Part shown: in pieces, positions 1 through 8,200 of the stretch | Layout: every line of letters begins with the position of its first letter | How positions within the stretch are numbered: the stretch's first letter is position 1 | Assembly: GCA_021777365.1 (NCBI GenBank) | Contig: JAJYDP010000166.1 | Span: 1 to 8,912, forward strand | Reading direction: 5' to 3' | DNA from: Chloroflexota bacterium | GTDB lineage: Bacteria > Chloroflexota > Limnocylindria > Limnocylindrales > CSP1-4 | Length of the DNA stretch: 8,912 nt | Notes under the pieces: model-generated | Seen by the model: the letters and a program-made list of their open reading frames with translations, nothing else | Told to the model about the DNA's origin: nothing | Databases searched by the model: none | Translations under genes and position numbers: made by a program

Positions 1-39
1 CTGCACGGCCGCCGTCGCGAGGAGATCTTCCCAGGACAT
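1..39 (-). CDS. Start of an unidentified gene running out of the window
   Basis: Reading the minus strand from an ATG at 39-37 gives MSWEDLLATAAVQ and stays open to the window edge. This is only 13 codons, so no family can be assigned. The composition is like a real protein N-terminus. There is no Shine-Dalgarno sequence, but a good -35/-10 pair with 17 nt spacing lies directly upstream and would place the transcription start at or next to the ATG, which suggests a leaderless mRNA. Its promoter starts right after the CCA end of the tRNA-Asn-like sequence, so it probably belongs to the chromosomal side of that junction. The start choice rests on the promoter geometry. Confidence 0.45.
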   Translation of the reverse strand, partial: MSWEDLLATAAVQ

Positions 40-45
40 GCGCCA

Positions 46-74
46 ATGTTACGTAATCCGTAACAATAGGGCAA
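46..74 (-). promoter_or_regulatory. Leaderless-type promoter with embedded palindrome
   Basis: On the minus strand, TTGCCC (74-69) and TAACAT (51-46) are separated by 17 nt and resemble -35 and -10 hexamers. The -10 ends six bases before the ATG at 39. The spacer and -10 carry an inverted repeat, TGTTACG (47-53) and CGTAACA (59-65) around a 5-nt centre. A repressor bound there would block the promoter. The hexamers and the palindrome are directly visible; the regulatory role is inferred. Confidence 0.5.
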
Positions 75-75
75 G

Positions 76-151
76 TGGCTCCGGCGGTAGGACTCGAACC
101 TACGACCAAGCGGTTAACAGCCGCCCGACTTCGTGCTCAGGCGGCGGCGGA
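76..151 (-). tRNA. tRNA-Asn(GTT)-like sequence, intact 3' half, degenerate 5' half
   Basis: The 3' half is a good tRNA. It has CCA (76-78), discriminator G (79), acceptor strand CGCCGGA (80-86), a perfect 5-bp T stem with loop TTCGAGT (87-103), and an anticodon arm with loop CTGTTAA and anticodon GTT, which reads Asn (109-125). Upstream of the anticodon stem the sequence stops looking like a tRNA. The expected TA at positions 8-9, A14 and the GG of the D-loop are missing, and the D stem has a mismatch. TCCGCCG at 145-151 can still pair 6 of 7 with the acceptor 3' strand, which gives exactly 76 nt. It is therefore either a decayed tRNA or, more likely, a 3'-half copy left by integration at a tRNA gene. 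Confidence 0.6.
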
Positions 152-152
152 A

Positions 153-172
153 TCAGTCACGGAGTCAGTCAC
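153..172 (+). repeat. Two direct copies of TCAGTCAC, 12-bp period
   Basis: TCAGTCAC occurs at 153-160 and 165-172, separated by GGAG. The pair begins two bases beyond the 5' limit of the tRNA-Asn-like sequence and ends just before the first possible ATG of the next gene. Short direct repeats at about one helical turn beside a tRNA junction resemble integrase arm-type sites. They could also be an operator for the gene at 176. Function is inferred. Confidence 0.4.
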
Positions 173-175
173 GCA

Positions 176-505
176 ATGATGGACGGCAAGATGAATAGGA
201 TGGCAATCACGCCGGAGGCGTGGCGAGCGCGGGTTGATGATGCGTGCTCGAGCATCCCGTTGGTCCAACTCGCCAACGCGGACGCGATGGCACTCGCGTT
301 ACAGCTTGCCGCATTCGACTCCGCCGAGTGGCCTGATGCACGACTTCCCCTGCCCACCGTGGCTCCAGCCGTCGCACCCGACCGGAGGCCCGACCTCGAG
401 TACTGCCAGGACCTCCTCGCGCTGGCGGAGTCGCCCGCGTTCGACACCGTGGTGGCCATGTTCGACTTGGTCCGCAGCGTCGACCGGGCCATGCCTTCGC
501 AGTGA
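176..505 (+). CDS. Small hypothetical protein, 109 aa
   Basis: I do not recognise this family. The protein has tryptophans, acidic residues and amphipathic helical stretches such as LANADAMALALQLAAFDSAEW (about residues 32-52) and EYCQDLLALAESPAFDTVVAMF (about 75-96). It has no signal peptide or membrane segment, so it should be cytoplasmic. Several in-frame ATGs exist (176, 179, 191, 200). I chose 176 because GGAG at 161-164 lies 11 nt upstream, but this is a weak choice. The frame is open back to 38, but that upstream part is only the tRNA-Asn-like sequence read as protein and should not be included. The next gene starts 53 bp downstream on the same strand with a clear ribosome binding site, so the two probably form a small operon inside the block bounded by tRNA fragments. 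Confidence 0.55.
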   Translation: MMDGKMNRMAITPEAWRARVDDACSSIPLVQLANADAMALALQLAAFDSAEWPDARLPLPTVAPAVAPDRRPDLEYCQDLLALAESPAFDTVVAMFDLVRSVDRAMPSQ

Positions 506-558
506 CGGCGCGACGCGCTTCGGATTAGCGGGTTGCCCGAGACAGAGGAGAAGGCGAG
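506..558 (+). promoter_or_regulatory. Ribosome binding site region of the Api92-like gene
   Basis: AGGAG at 546-550 is followed by an eight-base spacer to ATG 559. It is the strongest Shine-Dalgarno site on the plus strand of the window and fixes the start of the Api92-like gene. The short gap to the upstream gene shows no terminator. Confidence 0.65.
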
Positions 559-1221
559 ATGCCGAACGAGGTCGACTGCACGTTGGTCATCACGGGCGCC
601 CCGGATGAGGTCCGGAAGTGCCTGGCGTCGATAGCCTCACCGGCGAGCGAGAGCGAGGACGCCCGGTTGTTCGACTTCAACCGCGTGATACCCCTGCATA
701 GGGCTCCGGCGGGCGCTGCGAAGCTCCCAGACCACACCCCGATCGAGCGCGCACCCAGCCTCTGGACGGGGGCGATGGGCCGGGCAGTCGAGGACTTCGC
801 TGCGCACGAGCTTGGCGTGTCGGTAGTCCGCGACCGAACCTCCGACGAGCGCGTCGCGCTGTGGGGGACGAAGTGGAACGCGCACGCCATTACCGTCGAG
901 CGCCAGCCCGAGGGCGGCGGAGCGCGCATCCGCTTCTACACGGCGTGGGCTCCGCCGGTGCCGGTCATCGAAGCCCTCGCCGGCCGGTTTCCGAACCTCG
1001 GGTTCGATCTGACGTACTTCGACCAGCAAGCCCCGGTCGTTGGCCGACTGCGGCGGGCTCCGGGTGGTGGGGGATGGGCGACCATCGACGCGCGGTACGA
1101 CTACGGCTTCTGCCGAGCGGCGTACGAGGCAGTGAGCTGGGACCCGTGGCAGAGCGACTCCGCTGATGGACAGCCCGGCGCTCGGCCGGACGGCGGGGCC
1201 GTTGCCCATCCAGCGTCGTGA
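559..1221 (+). CDS. Api92-like protein with ferredoxin-like domain (DUF1281 type)
   Basis: The 220-aa product has the pattern I associate with the Api92-like/DUF1281 family. It has an N-terminal beta-strand start (DCTLVITG), an FDFNRVIPL motif at residues 38-46, WGTKWNA at 102-108, FYTAWAPPVPVI at 126-137 and FPNLGFDLTYFDQ at 144-156. Family members are typically found on phages and integrated or conjugative elements, and their molecular role is not established. The start is well supported: AGGAG at 546-550 lies eight bases before the ATG. The last 25 or so residues are rich in Gly, Ala and Asp and look disordered. The stop lies 36 bp before the tRNA-His-like 3' half. The context supports a mobile-element origin. 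The family call comes from motif recall, not a search. Confidence 0.75.
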   Translation: MPNEVDCTLVITGAPDEVRKCLASIASPASESEDARLFDFNRVIPLHRAPAGAAKLPDHTPIERAPSLWTGAMGRAVEDFAAHELGVSVVRDRTSDERVALWGTKWNAHAITVERQPEGGGARIRFYTAWAPPVPVIEALAGRFPNLGFDLTYFDQQAPVVGRLRRAPGGGGWATIDARYDYGFCRAAYEAVSWDPWQSDSADGQPGARPDGGAVAHPAS

Positions 1222-1257
1222 GTGCCCGGTCCCGCGCGTGATCTCGGCCGCAAGCCA

Positions 1258-1307
1258 GCGGATCGTGGATCCGATGGTTGCGGGTTCAAGTCCCGCAGGC
1301 CACCCCA
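1258..1307 (+). tRNA. tRNA-His(GTG)-like 3' half
   Basis: The 3' end reads as a tRNA. T stem GCGGG and CCCGC surround loop TTCAAGT (1280-1296). The acceptor 3' strand AGGCCAC (1297-1303) is followed by discriminator C and CCA (1305-1307). C73 is characteristic of bacterial tRNA-His, and the anticodon position reads GTG, which agrees. The anticodon arm is already imperfect: the base before the anticodon is C instead of the near-universal T, and the outer stem pair fails. No GTGGCCT acceptor partner or D arm exists at the correct distance upstream; the nearest look-alike, GTGCCCG at 1222, would make the molecule 86 nt. I read this as a truncated 3' half, not a working tRNA. Confidence 0.6.
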
Positions 1308-1335
1308 CCTCCCCGATCAACTGATCGGCAGGAGG
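1308..1335. terminator. Stem-loop directly after the tRNA-His 3' half
   Basis: CCGATCA (1313-1319) and TGATCGG (1322-1328) form a perfect inverted repeat. The stem can be extended by CCTCC (1308-1312) pairing with GGAGG (1331-1335) across a 2-nt bulge. It begins at the base after CCA. No T-run follows, so terminator activity is uncertain. It could serve as a processing or termination hairpin for the former tRNA gene. Confidence 0.4.
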
Positions 1336-1532
1336 CGGCACCGGAGGGCAGGCAACGGCACCGATTTCGGAGCCCGTGCCTGTACGGTGCCTGTCACAGT
1401 GCCTGTCAACCGAGACCGTCGCCTGTGCCGGATTCGGGGGAACACGGGAAGGCGGGCTCTCGACCAGCAGGGGTCGCGACAGGAGCCGGAGGCGTTGGGA
1501 ACTCCTGTGGCGTGGGCAGCGTCGAAGATGCG
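1336..1532. other. Non-coding gap upstream of the lipoprotein gene
   Basis: Apart from the GTGCCTGT array I see no gene here. Frames that are open across it give Arg-, Ser- and Cys-rich sequences typical of non-coding GC-rich DNA. No convincing -35/-10 pair was found. GAAG at 1524-1527 just before the ATG at 1533 is only a weak ribosome binding site. Confidence 0.5.
1376..1406 (+). repeat. Three direct copies of GTGCCTGT, 11-12-bp period
   Basis: GTGCCTGT lies at 1376-1383, 1387-1394 and 1399-1406. Copies two and three are followed by CA. The roughly helical spacing puts the copies on one face of the DNA. The array lies in the 225-bp gap between the tRNA-His 3' half and the lipoprotein start. 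It could be an operator array, integrase arm-type sites or part of a dispersed repeat family. Confidence 0.55.
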
Positions 1533-2108
1533 ATGAGGCGTGTCGCTCTCGGGTGTCTGGTCATGCTCGTTGCCGCGTGCGGGAGCTCGGCGTCGTTCGG
1601 TCCGTCGCGGCGCCCGCAGCCTCGTCCGGCTCGGTCCCGGCGGTCAACCCCCGAGCCACGATCGGGCAGCCCACGGCCATCGCGACGGTTCCGGATCCGT
1701 CGGGCTTCTTCGTCTCGGGCCAGGAGATGCCCGGCGTCGGCTGGCGCGTGCTGCTCGCGACGCGCCACGGCTGGACCCCAACGGTGCCGCCCGGCACGCT
1801 GTTCGACGACAACTGGCTCGACGTCGCGGCCCTCGTGCCGATGAACGTCTGCCTGCGCTTCAAGAGCGACTGCACCTACCGCGTGGGCCTGTATGCCACG
1901 CACGGCGGCGGCCACTCGTGGGCCGCCCTGCGGCCGGGCAGGCCCGCCTGAGCGGGCGGCTCCCGCTGCCGGATCGGGCCACGTCGTGCCGACGCTCTCG
2001 CCCCACACGACCTCCCACATCCGCGACGCTGCATACCACCTGGCCGAGGACCCCGTCACCGGCGTGTCGTCGATCGAGCCGGACTGGAACCGGCCGACGA
2101 CTCGATAG
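1533..2108 (+). pseudogene. Frameshifted lipoprotein gene, BNR-like segment
   Basis: The start at 1533 gives a lipoprotein signal, MRRVALGCLVMLVAAC, with lipobox VAAC and the lipidated Cys at residue 16 (codon 1578-1580), followed by GSSAS. Coding character then moves to a different frame somewhere in about 1588-1606 and continues as SVAAPAASSGSVPAVN and onward to a stop at 1949-1951. This middle part includes GFFVSGQEMPGVGWRVLLAT and LYATHGGGHSW, which faintly resemble BNR/Asp-box repeats. Shortly before that stop the original frame again looks coding (GHVVPTLSPHTTSHIRDAAY and onward) and ends at TAG 2106-2108. Third codon positions are strongly G/C in each segment only in the frame named. 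Two compensating shifts fit a decayed gene or two sequence errors. The product would be a secreted lipid-anchored protein of about 190 aa with no known role. Confidence 0.6.
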
Positions 2109-2170
2109 GTCCGGTTTCGGGAGGCGGCAGTGCCAGGAACACGCCTCGCGCGGGAAGAGCCGCATCACGC

Positions 2171-2202
2171 GGAGAGGGCCGGCACGAGTGCCGGCCCTCT
2201 CC
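2171..2202. terminator. 15-bp perfect hairpin between convergent genes
   Basis: GGAGAGGGCCGGCAC (2171-2185) pairs perfectly with GTGCCGGCCCTCTCC (2188-2202) around a GA centre. It lies between the lipoprotein gene on the plus strand and the giant surface-protein gene on the minus strand, whose stop is 16 bp away. This is the position expected of a bidirectional terminator. Neither side has a T-run, so it would be a non-canonical terminator, as is common in high-GC bacteria. Confidence 0.75.
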
Positions 2203-2217
2203 TTCCGGGTCCTTGGG

Positions 2218-5200
2218 TCAGCGGACGCTGAGGTTGCCGCCTCCCAGCAGCTGCTCAACCGTCTTCGTGCCGTTCCAGTCACTGGAGAAAAGCAGGGCCG
2301 AGCCGTTGTAGAGGGTGAAGCCGATGGTGTCCTTCGTCGGGCTCCCGTAGTCGGTCATCGACATCTGGAAGGTCAGGTTCCCGCCCAGCGAGACCGGGTT
2401 GTTCGGGTCGGTGATGTCCTGGAGGTTCGCCTTGCTCACGAAGCTCGCGGTGCAGGAGCTGGTGGCCGTCGCCTTCGTGCAGGGCGAGGGTGTCTCACCG
2501 AGCGAGGTGAGCGCGTTGCTCTTGATCTGGTACGTGTGGCCGCTCTTGCGGAAGAGGATGTTGACGTTGCCCTGGAGGTTCTTGGCTCCCTTGTTGAACT
2601 TCACGTTGAAGCCGAAGTTGGCCTTCCTGCCCGGATCGGCGGCATACGTCCCGGCCGAGCTGGCGTCGGTGAGGTAGCCGCCGCCGGTGATGAAGTAGCT
2701 CGTGATGGGGGCCGCGACATCGATCACCGCGTTCTCGTCCGAGGTGTCGTCGGTGTAGTAGCCGCTCACGACGATCCCGATCGCGTACGGCGTGGCGCCG
2801 CTGTTGGCGATGCTCAGCGTCGTCGCGCAGGTGACGGTGCCGACCGTGGTGTCGCCGGAGCTGACCAGCGCGACCGGCAGGTTGGTGCATCCCGACAGCG
2901 CCTCACCCGTGTCCCGGTTCACGAACGTGACCGTGGCGTGGCTGATGTCACCCTGGTAGTCGTCGTGGGCCGGGTCGTCGCCGACCGCGGTGATGTCCTT
3001 GATCGTCGCCGTCAGGGTGACTGCCGCCGACGAGGCCGTGGCCGACGTGCCCCAGAAGAGCGCGTCGCCCGTGTAGTACGCGCGCGCGTCCTCCTGAGTG
3101 GCGGTGAGCGTGCCGTCGACGAACGTGAAGATGTAGTTGGTCGCAGCAAGCGTGCCGAGTGCCGGCGTGATCGCGTAGGTGCCCGGCGCGCTCGTCACGT
3201 GGCCGAGGCTGAGCGTCGCGGCGGTGGTCAGGCTCGCCGAGCCGCTCACACCGCTGGTCTCCAGCGTCTCGCCGTTGACGAAGCCCGTGATCGTCGCGGT
3301 CAGCGTGACCGGATCGCTGTACTGGACCGTCTTGGCGTCAGCCGTGACGGTGAGGGTGGCCGGGGTGACGGCGAACGTGACCTCGTCCGTCGACGCCGCG
3401 AAGTCGTAGTTGGTGGCCTTGAGATCGCCCGCCGTGCAGGCGATGAGGTAGCTCGCGACGGGGCTGGTCTGGCTCACGCCGGCCGAGCAGCTCGCCTCCC
3501 CGCTGAGGGCGCCGGCGCCCCTGAGCCCGGCGTCGGTCTCGCCGTTGACGAACCCACCGAGGGCGTACGCCAGGCTGGCCGGCGGCGTGCTCCCGTAGAC
3601 CATCGACTGGTCGCCGCTGGGCGTGATCGTCAGGATGGCCGGGGTGACGGCGAACGTGACCGTGTCCTTGGACACCGCGAAGTCGTAGTTGGTGGCGGCG
3701 AGGCCGCCCGCTCCGCAGGTGATGGCGTAGCTCGCGACGGAGCTCGTGTGGCTCACGCCGGCCGAGCAGCTCGCGTCCCCGCTCAGCGCGCCGGCCCCAC
3801 GAAGCGCGGCGTCGGTCTCGTCGTTGACGAAGCCGCTCAGCGTATAGGCGAGGTTGGCCGGCGGCGTGCTCCCGTAGACCATCGACTGGTCGCCGCTGGG
3901 CGTGATCGTCAGGATGGCCTTGCCCACCGTCAGGTCGCCTGTGTTGCCGGTGCCGCGGTAGTTGGCGTCGCCGGCGAAGTGCGCGATGACTGCCCCCGGA
4001 TAGACGGTGGCACTGGTGTATCCGGTCGGGAGCGTCACGTCCGCGAGCGTGGCCACGCCGTTGCTGTCGGTGGTGGCCGAGCCGACCGTGGCGCTGGTGG
4101 AGGTGCCGATCTGGAAGCTGATCGTCCTGCCGACCAGCGGCAGCCCGCCGCCGTTCAGGCTCGCCGTCAGGATCGCCGTGCCGCCGTACGTCGCGTGGCC
4201 GGAGGTGGGGCTGATGATCGCCCTCGCCCGGCCAATGCTGAACGACTGGCTGAGCGGGCCCGCCCCCAGGTAGTTGGCGTCTCCGGCCAGCGAGGCCTCA
4301 ATGACGCAGGCGCCCGCGCCGCTGGCACCCGTGATCGTCACGGTGCCGTCACTGGTCACCGTGCAGCCCACGCTGCCGGATCCGGTCGCGAACGTGATCG
4401 CCCCGGTGTCGTCGGCGGGCTCGCTCGCGTAGCCCGCCACGCTGAAGAGGTTGTCGCCGTACGTCTTGATGAACGGGTCCGGCAACACGAACGTGAAGTC
4501 GGGCGCCGCCGGGCTGATCGTGATGGTGTGTGCGTCGTCGGTGACGGCCGTGTAGTCGGCGTCGCCGGGGTAGCTGAAGGTGACACGGTAGACGCCGGCG
4601 TCGGTGGGCGCCGTGGTGGTAGGGGTGCCGTAGGAGTAGGGCTCGGCGCTGCCGCTGCGCAGCGCATAGCTCACGCTCGCGCCGCCCAGGTCAGCCGCCG
4701 GGCTGCCCACTCCGGTCACCGAGGCGGTGGCGCCGTGCGGGCTGCCGTCGTACGTCGCGTCGTCGATGGCGACGCTGCTGAAGCTCGGCGTCGCCCGCGC
4801 GATGTGGAAACCTGCGCTCGTCGGGCCGGCGGCCAGGTAGGCGCCGTCGGCCGCCAGCGAGGCCTCGATGATGCAGCTGGCGGGATCGACCGCCGCTCCG
4901 GTGACGGTCACCATGCCGGCGCTGGTCACGGTGCAGCCCGTGCTGCCCGAGCCGAGCGCGAACGTGATCGCCCCCGTGTCGTCGGCTGACTTGGACGCGT
5001 AGCCCGCCACGCTGAAGCCGCCATCGCCGTATGTCTTGGCGGACAGGCCGGTCAGCTCGAAGGTGAAGGTAGGCGCGATGTGGGCGATGTTGGTCAGGCT
5101 GAAGCTCACCGGAGCCGTGGCGCCGGCGGCGCTCGCGCTGACACTGTAGCTCCCGCCCGTGCCGTTGGCGGTCGCCGTCACGCTCGTGGTGCCGTCCGTC

Positions 5201-8200
5201 CCGATGGTCGCCGGGTTGCCGCTGAACGTCGCGCTGGCGCCGGCCGCTGGGGCGCTGAAGATGACCTTCCCACCGGCCACGGGATCGGTCCCGGTGCCGG
5301 TCACGGTCACCCTCAGGGGGCTGGCGAACGCCTGATTGATCGCCGCGGTCTGGCTGTCGCCGCCGCTGACGCTGAGGCTGAAGGGCTGCACCTCGAAGGC
5401 GCCCATGTCGCAGCCGCTGCCCTGCGGACGAGTCACCCCGCGCTGGTCGGTGGCCGGGCACGCTGTGCTGTCCGCGGCGTCGATGGCGGCGCTGCCGGGA
5501 AGGAGCGGGATGGTCTTCGTGGCCCCGCCGTAGTACCCGAGGGGCCCAAGCAGCGGGTAGCCTTCGGTGTTCCCCACGCCGGACCAGCCGATCTGGACGA
5601 CGCTGTACGTGATGGCGGTCGTGCCGCTGCCGATGCCGTAGACCCAGTAGTTGCCGCTGTTGCCCCACAAGATGCTGTTGCGGATGGTCAGGTTCGCGGA
5701 ATAGTTGTACGCGATGGCGCCCCAGGACGAACTGTTGCCGCTGAACGTGCCGTTCGTCACGGTCACGTTGCTGCGGAAGCTGGCGATGGCGGCGCCTCCG
5801 GCGGCCGCGTTGCCGCTGAAGGTGACGTTCGTCAGGACGGGGTTGCTGCTGTTGTTGTTGTCGATCGCCCCGCCCTCATAGCTGACGGCGAGGTTGCCCG
5901 AGAAGGTGACGTCCGTGAGCGTCGGGCTGCTGCCGGCCTCGTTGTCCATTCCGCCGCCGTAGTTGCCCGCTCGGTTGGCGCTGAAGGCGACCTGTGCCAG
6001 CGTCGGGCTGCTGGCCGCGTTGTACATCCCGCCGCCCTCGTCGGCGGCCGTGTTCGCGCTGAAGATGACGTTGCGCAGGGTCGGGCTGCCGGGATTGTTG
6101 TACATCCCGGCCCCGTCGCTGTTGCCACCGCCGCCGTTGGCGTTGCCGCCGGTCACGGTGAAGCCGTCGAGGACCGCGAGCGGGGCCGTGTTGGTACCGG
6201 TCACGACGTGGTAGACGTTGTCGGTGCTGTCTGCTGCAGCCCCGATGTCGCCGCTCAACACGGTTCCGTTGGTCGCCGGATTCCCGTTGCGCTGATCGAG
6301 GCTCGTCTCGGTGCCGGCGAAGCCACCGTACACCGCCACAGCGGCCTTGAGCTGGAACGTGGCAGTGCGCGGAGCGGCGAGGCCCGTGGTGTCAGGCGTG
6401 TACGTCCCCGCCGCCACCCAGATCTGGTCGCCCGACGTCGCCTGCGTGAGGGCCTGTGAGAGTGAACTGCACGCGTTGGCCCAGCTGCTGCAATCGCCCG
6501 AGCCGGCGCCCGCCTGTGTGACGTAGAGAATGGTTACGGCCGGGACCGCCACGGTGAACGACTGGGTGACCTCGGGCGCCGCGGCCCACGTGCTGCCGTC
6601 GCCGGCCTGGTCGGCGGCGATCGTGCAGGTGCCCTGGGCGAGGAGCGCGAGGGCGCCGGTCGCCGAGTCGACCGTGCAGATCGACGGGGTCTGGGCGGTG
6701 TAGGTCACGCTCAGGCCCGAGGTGGCGGTGGCGCTGACGCTGAAGTCGCTGGCTCCCACGGTGACACCGCTCGGCGCGGTCCCGAAGCTGATGGTCTGGT
6801 CGGCCGGACCGACCGGGACCGCGGCTACCGTAAACGACTGCAGGACGGGGGTCGCCGCGTAGTAGTCAGGGTTGCCGGGCTGGGTCGCGTCGATCGCGCA
6901 GTATCCTGCCGCGGCGAACGTGACGACGTTGTTCGCCCCGACCGAGCAGGCGGAGCTCGACGTGCGGTCGACTGCGAAGATGACCGGGAGGCCCGAGCTC
7001 GCGGAGCCCGTCGCGGTCCAGGTCCCGCCGACCACGGCGTTGGTGGGCGGTGGCTCGTTCCATTCGACCGTCTGGCTCGACTTGCCCACGCTGAACGTCT
7101 GCTGGACCTGGGGCGCCGCCCTGTACGTCCCGGCGTTGCCACCGGCCTGGTTCGCGTCGATCGTGCAGGTGCCGAGGTCGATGAAGCTCACCACGCCGCC
7201 GCTGATCGAGCAGACCGAGCTCGTCGCGCTGGTGAAGCTGACCGGCAGCCCCGAGGTCGCGCTGGCCGTCGGGGTGTAGGTCCCGCCGTAGGCGGCATTG
7301 CTGGGCGCGGCCGAGGTGAAGCTGATCGTCTGGCTCCAGTTCCCCCCGGGCGCCAGGAAGCGCACGATCACAAGGCCCGAGCCGCCCGCGCCGCCGGATG
7401 ACCCGGCGCTGCTGCCGCCGCCTCCGCCCGTGTTCGCCGTCCCGGCCTGCCCGGCCGTGAACCACGAACCCTCCCCGCCGCCAGCCGCGCCGGCGCCCGG
7501 CCAGATGCTCGACTGCGTCGAGCCGCCCCCGCCCCCGCCGGCATAGGCCGCGGTGCTGCCCGCGAACAGGCCCGCGGACGGGACGGTTCCCGCGCCGCCG
7601 TCACCGCCGCCGCTGAAGTCATTCGCGGGAGTCTCGCCGCCTGCCGAACTCCCCCCGCCCCCGCCACCGTACATGGTCACGAAGATGTCACCGGCCGAGC
7701 TGAGCTTCGGCTCGCCACCCGCATAGCCAGCGCCGGACGCGCCGCCGTAGCCCGTGTTGGTGATGTAGTACCCGGAGTGACGGCTCCCACCGGTGCCCGG
7801 GCTGCCGCCGGCCGCGCTCACGCTCACCGAGCCCGCGGCGAACGAGGAGGTCCCGCCGGCAGTCCCGTTCACCCCCGTGAGTCCGGCGGCGCCGCCAGCG
7901 CCCACGGTGATCGAGGCACTGGCGACCGGGGTCACGGCCTGGTAAGTCGCTTGGACGACTGCGCCCCCGCCCCCGCCGCCGCCCGCGCCAGGGAGGGAGG
8001 CGCCCGGGTCCTGGTCGCTGCCCCCGCCGCCCCCGGCGCCCACCGCGACGACGTCGACGGACGTGACGTTATCGGGGATCGTCCAGGTGCCCGAGGCGTC
8101 GAACGTCACCTCGCAGGTCCCGCTGCTGCCGGCAACGCTGGTGCTTCCCGATGGACAGCTCCCCGATGCCGCCGCCTGCGGCGCCAGCCACACCGCCGGG

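Noticed and set aside
38..175. N-terminal extension of the small gene (GGRTRTYDQAVNSRP)
   Set aside because: This is the tRNA-Asn-like sequence translated on the opposite strand, a familiar false protein start.
637..1341. Minus-strand frame containing GWPAGLEPATIG
   Set aside because: That peptide is the complement of the tRNA-His T arm and acceptor; the remainder is the shadow of the Api92-like gene.
1588..1606. Programmed ribosomal frameshift in the lipoprotein gene
   Set aside because: No slippery X-XXY-YYZ heptamer or clear downstream structure is visible, and a second shift would also be needed; decay or sequence error is simpler.
1540..4989. Plus-strand open frame of 1149 codons
   Set aside because: It is mainly antisense to the giant surface-protein gene. 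Its translation is Arg/Gly/Ala/Val low-complexity text without domains, has no ribosome binding site and arises from GC-skewed codon use on the other strand.
5740..6120. Possible CRISPR or tandem DNA array
   Set aside because: The periodicity comes from beta-helix turns in a coding frame; the units are diverged at DNA level and lack uniform spacers.
5080..6459. Plus-strand open frame of 459 codons
   Set aside because: Antisense to the beta-helix region, with the same low-complexity Arg/Gly/Val composition; the minus-strand frame shows clear domains and repeats.
7510..8045. Regulatory G-quadruplex cluster
   Set aside because: The G-runs are explained by glycine codons, and I did not find four closely spaced runs of three or more Gs that clearly meet the usual pattern.
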